DNA of 64,000 bases from Niallia nealsonii (GTDB lineage: Bacteria; Bacillota; Bacilli; Bacillales; Cytobacillaceae), in NCBI RefSeq assembly GCF_002835805.1, contig NZ_PISE01000016.1, positions 117,029 to 181,028 on the forward strand. Direction: 5' to 3'. A program made the translations under genes and the position numbers. The notes under the pieces are model-generated. The model worked only from the letters and a program-made list of their open reading frames with translations. It was not told the origin of the DNA and searched no databases. Shown here one piece after another: positions 48,674-58,601 of the stretch; the stretch's first letter is position 1; every line of letters starts with the position of its first letter.

Positions 48674-50434
48674 TTATTCAAGGATTCGAGGCAAATAGAT
48701 TAAAAATGTCGTACCACTGCCTACCTTACTGTGTACAGAAATATGACCATGATGTGCCTCCACAATGTTTTTGGCAATAGCAAGTCCAAGGCCTGTACCA
48801 GAATTACCTCTTGTTCTCGCTTTATCTGCTTTATAAAAACGTTCAAATACAAAAGGCAAATCTTCTTCTGAAATGCCAATGCCTGTATCTTCAATGGTCC
48901 AGGTAACACCTGAACTATCTACCTTACAATCAATGGCAACTTTTCCTTTAATAGGAGTATGTCTAATGCAATTGTCGATAACATTAGTTAATACTTGTTC
49001 CATACGATCTGGATCCATATAAAAAGCTTGCGCTACGGATGGTGAATCTACAATCAACGAAATATTCTTTTCTTTCGCTAATGCATTAAATTTCCGAGAA
49101 ACTTTTTGCAAAAAGCTGCTTATTTCTACTTCTTCTTTTAATAAATCTACATGCTCTGCTTCCATTCTCGCCAAATCTAATAATTCATTCACCAATTTTC
49201 CCATTCGAACCGATTCATCATAAATAATTTGCGCCATTTCTTTTTTTTCCGCTTCCGACCCAGCAATATCATCTACGATTGCTTCACTATAACCTTGAAG
49301 CATACTTATTGGCGTACGCAATTCATGGGAAACATTGGCAATAAAATCAATCCTTAGCTTATCCAGTTTTCTTTCTTCTGTCATATCTCTAATGACTGCG
49401 ATTGCCCCTCGAATAAACTCTTTGTTGTATAACGGACTCACAATAACAACCCAATATCTCCCTTGCAGTTTTATTTCATCAATTTGCTCTTCCCCTGTCG
49501 TAATAGCTAAAAGAAATAGCTCTTTCACTTTTGTTGGAACTTGCCCTTCTTTTGCATGATCGCTTTGCTCGTAGTGCCAATGCTGCAAAAATCTTTCAGC
49601 TGGAGGATTGGTGATTAATAAACTTCCATTTTTATTAAACGTAATAACGCCATCTGCCATCCCACTTAGTATATTGCCTAGCTGCTCTTTTTCTTCACTT
49701 AATGCATTAATATTAAAGTTTAGTCTTTTGGCCATATTATTAAAAGCAATAGCCAATTCACCGATTTCATCCTGTGCCATAATCGGCACCTTTGTATCAA
49801 AATTTCCTTTTGCCAGCTCAAATGCAGCTTCTCTCATTTTTCGCAAGGGAGCCGTTATTCTTGTCAACAAGAAAAAAGCAAAGATTGTGGTTAAAACAAT
49901 AGCGATAACAGCTGCCAACACAATAAATTTAGTAGTAGAATTTTTCGTCTCGTTTAATACTTTCAAGGATTGATAAATATAAACTGCACCAGAGGATTTA
50001 CCGCTTTCAATTAGTGGTGTCCCAACGATAACCAATTGATCTCGATCATTGATCGGATCTTTTATCGTGATGACCTTTGTTTTCCCCTTAGAAATCGCAT
50101 CAGACAATTTTTTGTTTTGCATTAAATAATGAGGAGAAAGCTTTGTCACCTGACCTTTTGGCGATAAAATAACCTTATCAGAAGATCGAATGATAGTAGC
50201 CCCCATCTCATCATCAAGCAAATCCCAAGCAATTTCTACTCCTGCCTCTGTTTGATGCTTGCTTAAAATAGCTGATATTTTGGTTGCAGTATTTTCCAGT
50301 CCTTTTTTTGTCTGGTCAGAATGATACTGTTGAAAATATTCCAACAGCATCACTGTTAATATAAAAAGCACAATGGATATCAGAAGTAAAAATGTAAACC
50401 ATAATTTAAATACTACGCTCCTCCAAAACATCAT
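48674..50434 (-). CDS. resE: Sensor histidine kinase ResE
   Basis: This is the membrane kinase for ResD, activating respiration genes under oxygen limitation. Two membrane helices (near residues 11-31 and 168-190) flank an extracytoplasmic domain. HAMP, PAS (SGMADGVITFNKNGSLLITN near residue 255), HisKA (FIANVSHELRTPISMLQGYS near residue 364) and HATPase (GTGLGLAIAKNIVEAHHG near residue 548) domains follow. It has 586 residues. The start overlaps the resD stop (ATGA). Confidence 0.95.
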   Translation of the reverse strand: MMFWRSVVFKLWFTFLLLISIVLFILTVMLLEYFQQYHSDQTKKGLENTATKISAILSKHQTEAGVEIAWDLLDDEMGATIIRSSDKVILSPKGQVTKLSPHYLMQNKKLSDAISKGKTKVITIKDPINDRDQLVIVGTPLIESGKSSGAVYIYQSLKVLNETKNSTTKFIVLAAVIAIVLTTIFAFFLLTRITAPLRKMREAAFELAKGNFDTKVPIMAQDEIGELAIAFNNMAKRLNFNINALSEEKEQLGNILSGMADGVITFNKNGSLLITNPPAERFLQHWHYEQSDHAKEGQVPTKVKELFLLAITTGEEQIDEIKLQGRYWVVIVSPLYNKEFIRGAIAVIRDMTEERKLDKLRIDFIANVSHELRTPISMLQGYSEAIVDDIAGSEAEKKEMAQIIYDESVRMGKLVNELLDLARMEAEHVDLLKEEVEISSFLQKVSRKFNALAKEKNISLIVDSPSVAQAFYMDPDRMEQVLTNVIDNCIRHTPIKGKVAIDCKVDSSGVTWTIEDTGIGISEEDLPFVFERFYKADKARTRGNSGTGLGLAIAKNIVEAHHGHISVHSKVGSGTTFLIYLPRILE

Positions 50435-51147
50435 CCATTGTTAACCTCAAACTTATACCCTACACCCCAAACTGTCACAATCATTCCTGCAGCTTTTTCT
50501 GATACTTTATTTAACTTTTCTCTTAAACGTTTGACATGTGTATCTACTGTACGCAAATCACCGAAAAACTCATAATGCCATACTTCCTTTAAAAGGAGTT
50601 CTCGATCAAAAACCTTATCTGGAGATTTGGCCAAAAAGTATAATAGTTCATATTCTTTAGGCGTTAAACTTACTTCTTTTCCTTCTGCAAGCACTCGATG
50701 TGCATCATGATCAATTGTAATAAAAGGGAATACAATAATATCTTTTGAGCTGCTGTCATTTTGCACAAATGTTGTCGTCACGGATCTTCTGAGAAGGGCT
50801 TTTACACGCAAAACAACTTCTCTTGGACTAAACGGTTTAACAATGTAGTCATCTGTTCCAGCTTCAAACCCTTGCACTCTATTTATTTCTTCCCCTTTAG
50901 CTGTCAGCATGATAACTGGGGTCGCTTTTTTTTCTCTTAACTCTTTACATACTTCCATGCCATCTTTGCCTGGCATCATTAAATCAAGAAGTATAGCATC
51001 ATAATCTGTCGCCATAGCTTTTGTTAGCGCTTCTTCTCCATCTTCCGCTTCTTCTACAAGAAAATTTTCTCTTTCCAAATACATTTTTAATAAACGTCTT
51101 ATTCTTTCCTCATCATCCACTACTAACAGTTTAATTTCTTTTTCCAT
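50431..51147 (-). CDS. resD: Response regulator ResD
   Basis: An OmpR-type regulator of aerobic and anaerobic respiration. The receiver domain carries the phospho-acceptor aspartate in DAILLDLMMPGKDG near residue 55. The winged-helix DNA-binding domain has VSLTPKEYELLYFLAKSP near residue 170 and DLRTVDTHVKRLREKL near residue 205. It has 238 residues, and GGGGGA precedes the ATG. It lies between resC and resE. Confidence 0.96.
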   Translation of the reverse strand: MEKEIKLLVVDDEERIRRLLKMYLERENFLVEEAEDGEEALTKAMATDYDAILLDLMMPGKDGMEVCKELREKKATPVIMLTAKGEEINRVQGFEAGTDDYIVKPFSPREVVLRVKALLRRSVTTTFVQNDSSSKDIIVFPFITIDHDAHRVLAEGKEVSLTPKEYELLYFLAKSPDKVFDRELLLKEVWHYEFFGDLRTVDTHVKRLREKLNKVSEKAAGMIVTVWGVGYKFEVNNG

Positions 51148-51259
51148 TTATGAATCCCCCTATACCAAGTACTCTAATTTAAGTATTTTTTCATTGCATA
51201 TAGTTGATACTTCACATCATCTCTTTTAAAAATGGGGAAATTAGCTTTATTCCCTTTAT

Positions 51260-52435
51260 CTATGCATAAGAATGCAAACCTACCATAATTAAATTTACGA
51301 CAATCAAATTAAACATAATGATAATAAAACCTAATACAGCAAGCCACGCAGACTTTTTTCCTTGCCAGTCTTTCGCAATGCGCAAATGCAAAAATGCTGC
51401 ATAAAATAACCAAGTAATTAATGCCCAAACTTCTTTAGGATCCCAATCCCAAAATCTTGACCAAGCTATTTGCGCCCAAATCATCGCAAAAATTAATGCC
51501 CCCAATGTAAAAACAGGAAATCCAATTAAAACCGAACGATAGCTTATCTCATCTAAAAGATCTAATGAAACATTTTTCACCAGGGGTTTTAATGCAGTTC
51601 CAACTCTTTTTCGGAGAATTAATCTAGCTAATACATATAAAATGCCTCCTGCCACAACAGATAATAGCAGGCTATTTAATTTACCGCTATTTATAGTTGC
51701 CGGCACTGTGAGAAAAGGCTGAAAATCCGTATTATTAGCTGCTTCTTTTTCAGCGGGACCAATGATTGGAGGCATATGATATTCAATCACTGTTTTTTCA
51801 CCTTGACTATCGACTATGTATATTTCTTCTTTAAAGCCAATAGAAGAAAGAATTAGGTTTAACAGAATAAATCCTATAAAAGATAAAAAGATAAAGATGA
51901 TTAATTCAATCCCTTTTATGCTTTTGATGTTTTGATCATTTGTTGATTTTAGCAAATAAATAAAGCCCGCCGCGAAACTAACGGATAAAATTCCTTCTCC
52001 TAATGCTGCTGTTATCACATGAATTTTAAGCCAAGAACTCTGCAGCGCCGGTATAAGAGGTGCAACATCTTTTGGAAACATATTTGCATATGCCAAAAGA
52101 ACAATAACAACAGGCAAGGTGAACACACCTAATGAAGGAAGCTGATACAATTTGACTATTAGCAAAAAACCTGCAACTATTGCCAATGCAAAAAAACAAA
52201 TAAATTCAAATAAGTTGCTGACAGGAGCATGACCAGATGCAATCCATCGCAAGATAAAATAGGTCAAATGGCTAAAAAAAGCAAAAACGGTTATAATCAT
52301 GCCTATGGTTGAAAATTTGCCCAGCATCTTTTTTTTGTCTTTTTGCCTTTGATTCACTCCCCCGCCAAAAAACAAAGTGGCCACTATATAAAGGAGAAAT
52401 GACGCAAATAAAAAATTGCTGCTGACACTTGCCAT
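51260..52435 (-). CDS. resC: Cytochrome c biogenesis protein ResC (CcsA type)
   Basis: This polytopic membrane protein of about eight helices belongs to the system II cytochrome c maturation pathway and acts with ResB in haem delivery. The tryptophan-rich motif WAQIAWSRFWDWDPKEVWAL near residue 320 matches the CcsA/CcmF family. It has 391 residues; AGGAGG precedes the ATG. It follows resB by one base. Confidence 0.95.
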   Translation of the reverse strand: MASVSSNFLFASFLLYIVATLFFGGGVNQRQKDKKKMLGKFSTIGMIITVFAFFSHLTYFILRWIASGHAPVSNLFEFICFFALAIVAGFLLIVKLYQLPSLGVFTLPVVIVLLAYANMFPKDVAPLIPALQSSWLKIHVITAALGEGILSVSFAAGFIYLLKSTNDQNIKSIKGIELIIFIFLSFIGFILLNLILSSIGFKEEIYIVDSQGEKTVIEYHMPPIIGPAEKEAANNTDFQPFLTVPATINSGKLNSLLLSVVAGGILYVLARLILRKRVGTALKPLVKNVSLDLLDEISYRSVLIGFPVFTLGALIFAMIWAQIAWSRFWDWDPKEVWALITWLFYAAFLHLRIAKDWQGKKSAWLAVLGFIIIMFNLIVVNLIMVGLHSYA

Positions 52436-52436
52436 T

Positions 52437-54056
52437 TTATTCCTCCTCTCTATTGCCTGATTGTTTATATGCAGGTTTTTCTAATCTTGTTTTTTCTATA
52501 TTTCCAAACACATGCTCAATATCCCGTTTTAAACCGTGCCAGTTTTTATTTGTATGTGCGGCAATCCAAACTTTTTTGTCTCCCACTCTTTTTATCCATA
52601 CTCTTCTATGATTCCAATAAGAGCCTTGAATAACACCTATCATAAAAATAATTCCACCAATAAAAAGAATTGGCAGCAATGGATCTTTTCTGACGGTTAA
52701 AGCTGTTACATTTTTTGTTTTGATATTTTCCAACTCTACAGTAAACTGATGATTTTTTGACGAGTTTACCGTTTGGCTTACTGTAGCAAAACTGACTTCT
52801 GAAACCTTTTTATCTGCTGAATGTACTCGAAACACAAACGCTGGATTATTGGGAATTTTGGATACTGTCTGAGGTTTCCCAAATTTATCAAAGGTTACAT
52901 CTGGATAATACTCTTCTAGCTCTACTTGCAAACCATTCTTTAGTGTATAGCTTTTTTGTGGATCAGCTAAATTAATCTTAAAAGACCCAAATTCCTTTTT
53001 TGTCGTATTCGCTATTACTGTATACTCCAGCTCGGATAATTCATTCAGTTTATAGTCTCCTTGATACAAGGCATATCCATCATATTTTAATGGTTTATTC
53101 ACTTGAATATCTGCTTTTTTTACTTCTTGCAAAGTTGGTTTTTCGCCTAAAATGGCATGCTGATCTGTTTGAAATAAGGTTACTTTTGTTTGAAAGTTTT
53201 TTGCCATAACCTCTCTTTTTTGCAAAGCATCCTGAAATACTTCTTCTTCCTTTGTTTTATCATATACTTCCACGATGAATTGATTGTTTTTTAAATAATA
53301 TTCGCCGTTTGTTCCAGGCAAACGTTTTGTTTCTCCATCTCGAATCCAGACTACTTCATTTACATACATTCCAGGCAAAAATCGTGCAACCACACCAATC
53401 AAAAAAATAATTAAACCTAAATGATTAACATACGGCCCCCACCTTGAAAATCTTCCTTTTTCAGCTAATACATTTTCCCCTTCCTTTTTTACCTTATAAC
53501 GAAGAGATTGAAGCTTCCACTCTAACTCTTGTTCATTAATGGAAGGTCTGTGAAAAAAAACGCGCTGATTTTGGAAAAAATTCGGATGTTTCATCACCCG
53601 CTGATGTTTCAAAGAACGATATAAAGGAAAAAAACGATCGATACTTGCAATAAGTAAAGAGATGCTTAAACAGATGATCAAAAAAAGATACCAAAAAGAA
53701 TGATATAAATTAGAAAGTCCTAGAGCATGATACACAGTTCCAAACCATCCATAGTTTTGTTTATAATACTCCTCTAGTGGAAGGTCTGTCTGGATAGTTG
53801 GGGCTTGGGGCAATATCGTTCCAATGATGGACGCAACTAATACAATAATAATAAAGACAACACCGACTTTTACAGATGAAAAGAAATTCCAGAGTTTATC
53901 CATTAAGTTTTTCTTATATATTTGGGAACGTCGGGCACTGCCTTCATAGCGCATATCCACTTTTCCATCAGTTTTCTCTAATACATTGCCGCATGCACAA
54001 CAAATTTCTGTTCCATATGGATTTTTATAGCCACAGCTGCATTGGATTGGTTTCAT
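52437..54056 (-). CDS. resB: Cytochrome c biogenesis protein ResB (Ccs1 type)
   Basis: This is the ResC partner in system II cytochrome c synthesis. It begins with a zinc-ribbon-like stretch (CSCGYKNPYGTEICCACGN near residue 5). Membrane helices lie near residues 65, 115 and 195, a large extracytoplasmic domain follows, and another helix lies near residue 455. The ATG at 54056 behind AGGTGG gives 539 residues; seven earlier codons are possible but overlap resA. Confidence 0.94.
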   Translation of the reverse strand: MKPIQCSCGYKNPYGTEICCACGNVLEKTDGKVDMRYEGSARRSQIYKKNLMDKLWNFFSSVKVGVVFIIIVLVASIIGTILPQAPTIQTDLPLEEYYKQNYGWFGTVYHALGLSNLYHSFWYLFLIICLSISLLIASIDRFFPLYRSLKHQRVMKHPNFFQNQRVFFHRPSINEQELEWKLQSLRYKVKKEGENVLAEKGRFSRWGPYVNHLGLIIFLIGVVARFLPGMYVNEVVWIRDGETKRLPGTNGEYYLKNNQFIVEVYDKTKEEEVFQDALQKREVMAKNFQTKVTLFQTDQHAILGEKPTLQEVKKADIQVNKPLKYDGYALYQGDYKLNELSELEYTVIANTTKKEFGSFKINLADPQKSYTLKNGLQVELEEYYPDVTFDKFGKPQTVSKIPNNPAFVFRVHSADKKVSEVSFATVSQTVNSSKNHQFTVELENIKTKNVTALTVRKDPLLPILFIGGIIFMIGVIQGSYWNHRRVWIKRVGDKKVWIAAHTNKNWHGLKRDIEHVFGNIEKTRLEKPAYKQSGNREEE

Positions 54057-54073
54057 ATGTACGCCACCTGATA

Positions 54074-54598
54074 TCATGGTTTAATCTTTTCCAGTAATGC
54101 TTCCATTTTTTCTTCCGTTAATTCTCCTGTATAAATCACTTTAACCATTCCATCCTTATCGATGAAAAAGGAAGCAGGAAGGGGATTGACTGCATAGGAG
54201 TCCTGCACTCCTTCATTTGCATCATTCATGATAGAAAAGTCCAATTGATATTTTTCTATAAATCTATCTACTGCCAAAGAGGATTCCCCAATATTAATAG
54301 ATAATACTTGAATGCCTTTTTCACTGTATTTTTTATCCACTTTATTAATAAGGGGCATCTCTGTTTCACATGGTTTGCACCAAGTGGCCCAAAAATTCAA
54401 AAATACACCTTGGCCTTTATAATTGTCCAGTTGCTGCTTTTTTCCATATTGATCTACAAGTATAAAATCAGGGGCTTTTTGGCCAACCTGCAGCTGGTCG
54501 GCTTTTTTATTGGTTATGCTTGCATAAATCGTATAAAGGGCAGCTGCACTTATTAGTAAAAAAATAGTGGAGCGAACTAATAAACGTTTCTTTTTCAT
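54074..54598 (-). CDS. resA: Thiol-disulfide oxidoreductase ResA
   Basis: This membrane-anchored thioredoxin-fold protein reduces haem-binding cysteines of apocytochrome c. An N-terminal helix (residues 7-27) precedes the domain with NFWATWCKPCETEMPL near residue 68. The active site reads CKPC, whereas B. subtilis ResA has CEPC; the glutamate three residues after the second cysteine is retained. Length 174. GGGGGC precedes the ATG. It is the first gene of the resABCDE operon. Confidence 0.95.
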   Translation of the reverse strand: MKKKRLLVRSTIFLLISAAALYTIYASITNKKADQLQVGQKAPDFILVDQYGKKQQLDNYKGQGVFLNFWATWCKPCETEMPLINKVDKKYSEKGIQVLSINIGESSLAVDRFIEKYQLDFSIMNDANEGVQDSYAVNPLPASFFIDKDGMVKVIYTGELTEEKMEALLEKIKP

Positions 54599-54698
54599 AA
54601 ATGCCCCCTTGCCAAGCTACTTTCGACATTATTATATCATTTATATGTTGTTGATATTGTAATCCCCATTAGGCAACTGTGAAAGTTTTATGAATTTT

Positions 54699-55427
54699 TT
54701 ACTTTTTCTTACTTGCTTCTGCACGGAGCAGCTTTACTTCGTGTGCTGTCAGTTCCCTTGCCTCTCCTGGTCTTAATCCACTTAAATTAAGAAAAGCATA
54801 TCTTTCCCTTTTTAGTTTCATAACAGGCGTACCAATTGCGTCAAACATCCTTCTTACTTGACGATTTCTGCCTTCATGAATTTTCAACTCAATAATAGAC
54901 GTCCCTTTTTTCTTATCTAAAGAAAGAAGCTTTACTTTAGCAGGAGCTGTTTTGCCATCTTCTAATTCTACTCCTCTTTCTAGCAATTTTAATTTCTCCC
55001 GAGATGGAACTCCTTTTACTTTTGCCACATATACTTTTTCGATTTCTCCTTTTGGATGCATCATGATGTTGGCAAACTCTCCATCATTTGTTAATAGGAT
55101 TAATCCTGATGTATCATAATCTAGTCGACCGATTGGATAAATTCGCGCTTCGACAATTTCAGAGAAAAAGTCTGTCACTACTTTTCTTCCTTTGTCATCA
55201 TTTACACTTGAGATAACCCCTCTTGGTTTATACAGCAAAAAGTAAACTGGCTCTTCTCTTTCAAGAGGTATTCCGTTTACTTCCACTTTATCGGAAGGAG
55301 TCACTTTTATCCCTAGTTCCTTAACCGTTTTCCCATTAACTTTCACTCGACCTTCTACAATTAATTCTTCTGCTTTTCTTCTTGATGCAATCCCTGCATG
55401 CGCAATTACTTTTTGTAGTCTTTCCAT
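54699..55427 (-). CDS. rluB: 23S rRNA pseudouridine synthase RluB
   Basis: An N-terminal S4 RNA-binding domain (MERLQKVIAHAGIASRRKAE) precedes the RsuA-type catalytic domain with the aspartate motif GRLDYDTSGLILLTNDG near residue 99. The C-terminal part includes EGRNRQVRRMFDAIG near residue 185. It has 242 residues; GAGGTGG precedes the ATG. It lies between spmB and resA, as in B. subtilis. Confidence 0.95.
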   Translation of the reverse strand: MERLQKVIAHAGIASRRKAEELIVEGRVKVNGKTVKELGIKVTPSDKVEVNGIPLEREEPVYFLLYKPRGVISSVNDDKGRKVVTDFFSEIVEARIYPIGRLDYDTSGLILLTNDGEFANIMMHPKGEIEKVYVAKVKGVPSREKLKLLERGVELEDGKTAPAKVKLLSLDKKKGTSIIELKIHEGRNRQVRRMFDAIGTPVMKLKRERYAFLNLSGLRPGEARELTAHEVKLLRAEASKKK

Positions 55428-55690
55428 CTATGCCACCTCAAAATTCTCATTATTTTCTTGATTTCGCCATTGGTTAAAGATACTCTAAACCCTGCTTTTT
55501 TATTGTTGTGCTGTGTTGAACTTATCTGCTGATTTCTAATCCACATAGTATTAAAAGCAACAATAGAATTTAACGCAGCCTATGGTTTAAAGTACTCACA
55601 TATTAAGCTATATCCTTTTTGCATTATGACATAAAATCATGAATTTTCAAAGAAAGTCTTTATTAATCCATTATTCCGACAACAGCAAAA
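55428..55690. other. Spacer between spmB and rluB
   Basis: AT-rich with no supported gene; the rluB promoter should lie here. Confidence 0.35.
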
Positions 55691-55714
55691 ACACACTGCT
55701 AAATATAGCAGTGT
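55691..55714 (-). terminator. Terminator after spmB
   Basis: CACACTGCTA pairs perfectly with TAGCAGTGTG around a 4-base loop, followed by TTTTT on the minus strand, about 35 bases past spmB. Confidence 0.92.
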
Positions 55715-55749
55715 GCAAACAAATGACTAAATAGACATAAATATTTTTA

Positions 55750-56283
55750 TCATTTCCCAAAAAACAAGGTAACTACCACAACGGCAACAATAAAACCAAC
55801 TAAATCTGCCAGTAAACCCACCTTTAAGGCATCGCCCATTTTTCTAATGCCAACAGCGCCAAAATAAACGGTAAGAACATACAGTGTTGTATCTGTACTT
55901 CCTTGAATGGTAGCAGCAAGCCTGCCAATATAAGAGTCAGGTCCATATGTCGCAATCAAATCGCTTGTCATGCCAAGTGCTGCATTTCCTGAAATGGGAC
56001 GAATAATTGCAAGAGGTGCCACTTCTGATGGAACCCCTACAAAATCGAGGACCGGCTTTAGAAATCCCATAAAATACTCTAATGCACCGCTTGCTCTAAA
56101 TACAGAAATCGCTACAAGCATGCCAATTAAAAAAGGAATGATGGAAAACGCAATGCTAATGCCTTCCTTTCCCCCTTCTACAAAACTTTCATATGTCGGC
56201 ACTCGCTTGTATGTCCCGTATAGTAGAATAAACCCAATCAGGGAAGGAATCATCCATAAAGAAATAAGGGAAACAAATTCCAT
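55750..56283 (-). CDS. spmB: Spore maturation protein B
   Basis: This is a polytopic membrane protein of the nucleoside-recognition (Gate) family. The stretch AIIRPISGNAALGMTSDLIATYG near residue 92 is typical. With SpmA it is needed for normal spore core dehydration (family knowledge). It has 177 residues; AAGGGTGGG precedes the ATG, 3 bases after the spmA stop. It is the last gene of dacB-spmA-spmB. Confidence 0.95.
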   Translation of the reverse strand: MEFVSLISLWMIPSLIGFILLYGTYKRVPTYESFVEGGKEGISIAFSIIPFLIGMLVAISVFRASGALEYFMGFLKPVLDFVGVPSEVAPLAIIRPISGNAALGMTSDLIATYGPDSYIGRLAATIQGSTDTTLYVLTVYFGAVGIRKMGDALKVGLLADLVGFIVAVVVVTLFFGK

Positions 56284-56286
56284 AAA

Positions 56287-56877
56287 TTACCCACCCTTTT
56301 TTAATCTTCTATAGTAGAAAAAACGATCAATTGATATTCCTGCTATTGCCGAAAAAATCGTTGCAATTAATGTTGGTCCAACAATATCAGTTGGGGAGGC
56401 AGAATGATAGTTCATTCTAATTGCAATAACAGTTGTCGGAATTAAGGTGACACTCGATGTATTTAATGCAAGAAAAGTAATCATACTGTTGCTTGCTGTT
56501 GTTTTTCCGCCATTTAATTTTTTCAGTTCCTCCATTGCTTTAATGCCAAGAGGAGTCGCCGCATTGCCAAGTCCAAATAAATTAGCCATCATATTGGAAA
56601 GAATATAACCCATTGCTGGGTGATTTTTTGGCACTTCTGGGAATAGTTTTGTAACGAGTGGACGAAAAAGATTAGTTAGTTTTTTTAATAGTCCTGCTTC
56701 TTCCGCAATTCTCATCATGCCAAGCCAAAAAACTAAGACACTGATTAAACCGATACAGATTGTAACTGCTTCCTTTGCTCCTGAAAAAATAGCTTTATTT
56801 ACCTCATCCATTGTTCCATTAAACATGGCAAACACAATGCCAATAACCGTCATTAACACCCAAATGATATTAACCAT
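56287..56877 (-). CDS. spmA: Spore maturation protein A
   Basis: A second Gate-family membrane protein, with about five helices and the family stretch GLGNAATPLGIKAMEELKKL near residue 110. The ATG at 56877 lies inside the last codons of dacB behind GGAGTGGG, giving 196 residues, the B. subtilis length. It acts with SpmB and DacB in late spore maturation. Confidence 0.95.
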   Translation of the reverse strand: MVNIIWVLMTVIGIVFAMFNGTMDEVNKAIFSGAKEAVTICIGLISVLVFWLGMMRIAEEAGLLKKLTNLFRPLVTKLFPEVPKNHPAMGYILSNMMANLFGLGNAATPLGIKAMEELKKLNGGKTTASNSMITFLALNTSSVTLIPTTVIAIRMNYHSASPTDIVGPTLIATIFSAIAGISIDRFFYYRRLKKGG

Positions 56878-58018
56878 TGCCGCCCACTCCATTTATGGCA
56901 AAAAAGATGCTTTTAAAATGATCAATAAAAGATTTTCCGTCTTTTTCTGTATGTTTATAGTAGATTGGAATTGTATCTACTATTTTTTGATCAAAAGATA
57001 TTTCTACTTCTCCAACAATACTCGGAACTTTTTCCTCATTCTTTTTCCATGCTTTTTTTACAGGAGCAAGCTTATACTCTACCGAAAAAAAATTCTGTTC
57101 ATCCTCTGTTATTGGATAGTTATACTCTTCTTTTATATACAATTTCTTTTTATAAAATTTACTATCCACATCTTTTAAATCCCCTTTTTCCATTACGGTT
57201 TTCATCGTATAATTTTTAAAAGCTGTTTCAAACATATTAATATGGTCATCCCAGTCATCCGGATCATTTAATGTTACTGCAATAAGCGATAAGCCGTCTT
57301 TTTCAGCTGTGCTGACAAGAGTTCTTTTTGCTCTTTTTGTGTACCCTGTTTTTCCTCCTGTTGAATATTCATAAAGCGATGTTAATAGCTTGTTTTTATT
57401 TTTCCAAACACGGTCCCATGCTTCCGTCGGATTATCTTGGCGATACGTTTTGGTAGAAGCAATCTTTTTATATGTATCATTGTTCATGGCATAACGTGTC
57501 AATAATGCCATATCATATGCTGTGGAATAATGATCTTCATGGTCGTCCAAACCGTGGGGGTTGGAAAAATGAGTATTTGCCATACCAATTTCCTCTGCCT
57601 TTTGGTTCATCATATAAACAAAACCATCTAAACTTCCCCCAACCGCTTCTGCAATTGCAACGGCAGCATCATTGCCGGAACGAAGCATCAAACCATATAC
57701 TAAATCTTCTAATGCTATCTTTTCACCTGGCTTTAAATACACAGAGGAACCTTCTGCTTTCACCGCATTTTCACTTACTGTTACTTTTTCTTTTAATTTC
57801 CCTGATTCAATCGCAAGGATTGCTGTCATAATTTTGGTAATACTAGCAATTCTTCTTTGTGTATTCGCATCTTTTTCATAAATAATCCTGCCTGAATCCT
57901 GCTCCATTAATACTGCACTACTTGCACTAACATACATTGCCGCACTTGTATTTTGAGGAATAGCTAGTATTAACAAGGACGTGATAACAGATAAAATGAT
58001 TACTTTAAATAATTTCAT
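56870..58018 (-). CDS. dacB: Sporulation D-alanyl-D-alanine carboxypeptidase DacB (PBP5*)
   Basis: This enzyme trims stem peptides in cortex peptidoglycan and controls cross-linking. After a signal peptide (residues 1-27), the serine nucleophile is in ASITKIMTA near residue 58, the SGN motif in RSGNDAAVA near residue 113 and KTG in TGGKTGYTKRAKRTL near residue 220. It has 382 residues. AAGGAG precedes the ATG. It is the first gene of the dacB-spmA-spmB operon, expected to be mother-cell specific. Confidence 0.95.
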   Translation of the reverse strand: MKLFKVIILSVITSLLILAIPQNTSAAMYVSASSAVLMEQDSGRIIYEKDANTQRRIASITKIMTAILAIESGKLKEKVTVSENAVKAEGSSVYLKPGEKIALEDLVYGLMLRSGNDAAVAIAEAVGGSLDGFVYMMNQKAEEIGMANTHFSNPHGLDDHEDHYSTAYDMALLTRYAMNNDTYKKIASTKTYRQDNPTEAWDRVWKNKNKLLTSLYEYSTGGKTGYTKRAKRTLVSTAEKDGLSLIAVTLNDPDDWDDHINMFETAFKNYTMKTVMEKGDLKDVDSKFYKKKLYIKEEYNYPITEDEQNFFSVEYKLAPVKKAWKKNEEKVPSIVGEVEISFDQKIVDTIPIYYKHTEKDGKSFIDHFKSIFFAINGVGGNG

Positions 58019-58149
58019 TTAACCTACCTCGTCTCCTTATATGGTTTGTACAAGTTTATGAAGAGACAAGTTGGGTTATGACTGTTGTGGGAAAATCTAA
58101 TCAAATTCCCCTACAGAAATCTTCTTTTTATATCATATAGAACAGATAT

Positions 58150-58587
58150 ATTAATAGAGAGGGATGGAGGGAGTTATCGTGAAAGAAGCTCGCAAATTAA
58201 TTTATACCAAAAAGCAAGTATAAACGAAGCTTCCATACAAACAGCAGAAAAAAATTCAGATGCCTTATTTCTAAAACAATATAAAGAGTTTTTTAATGAG
58301 TCAATAACCTAGAAATTGACGGATAGATATTATTTCCTATCAAAGACGATAAAATCTAAAAACACTTGAGATTATGCAGTCAGACAAAATATGGGTAGCA
58401 GAGAAGAATATATTCCTGATAATTATATAAAAATTGGTAAAGACGGCTCTGGAGACAAGCTAGCCTTAAAATATTTCGCGTAATCATGAATGATGAAATT
58501 TATCTATGGTATCGCAAAATCGAGGTGTATGCTCCAGATTTAAAACATGGAATTAATCTATTCCAAGATAATTTGGAAGACGACTAA
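58150..58587 (+). pseudogene. Decayed SMI1/KNR4 (SUKH) family gene
   Basis: The plus strand reads as one SUKH-like protein broken by frameshifts. The pieces are ASIQTAEKNSDALF..KQYKEFFNE near 58220-58300, NLEIDGYYFLSKTI-like sequence near 58310-58350 and REEYIPDNYIKIGKDGSGDK near 58390-58460. The last is NDEIYLWYRKIEVYAPDLKH near 58490-58550. The IPDNYIKIGKDGSGD segment is the diagnostic SUKH core. GGAGGGAG near 58150 may be the old ribosome binding site, followed by a 13-codon stub. SUKH proteins are often immunity proteins against contact or secreted toxins (family knowledge). Confidence 0.7.
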
Positions 58588-58601
58588 CTATTGTCTACTA
58601 T

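Noticed and set aside
58085..58312. 75-codon plus-strand frame after dacB taken as an intact gene
   Set aside because: Its sequence joins with later frames into a broken SUKH-like protein, so it is part of a pseudogene.
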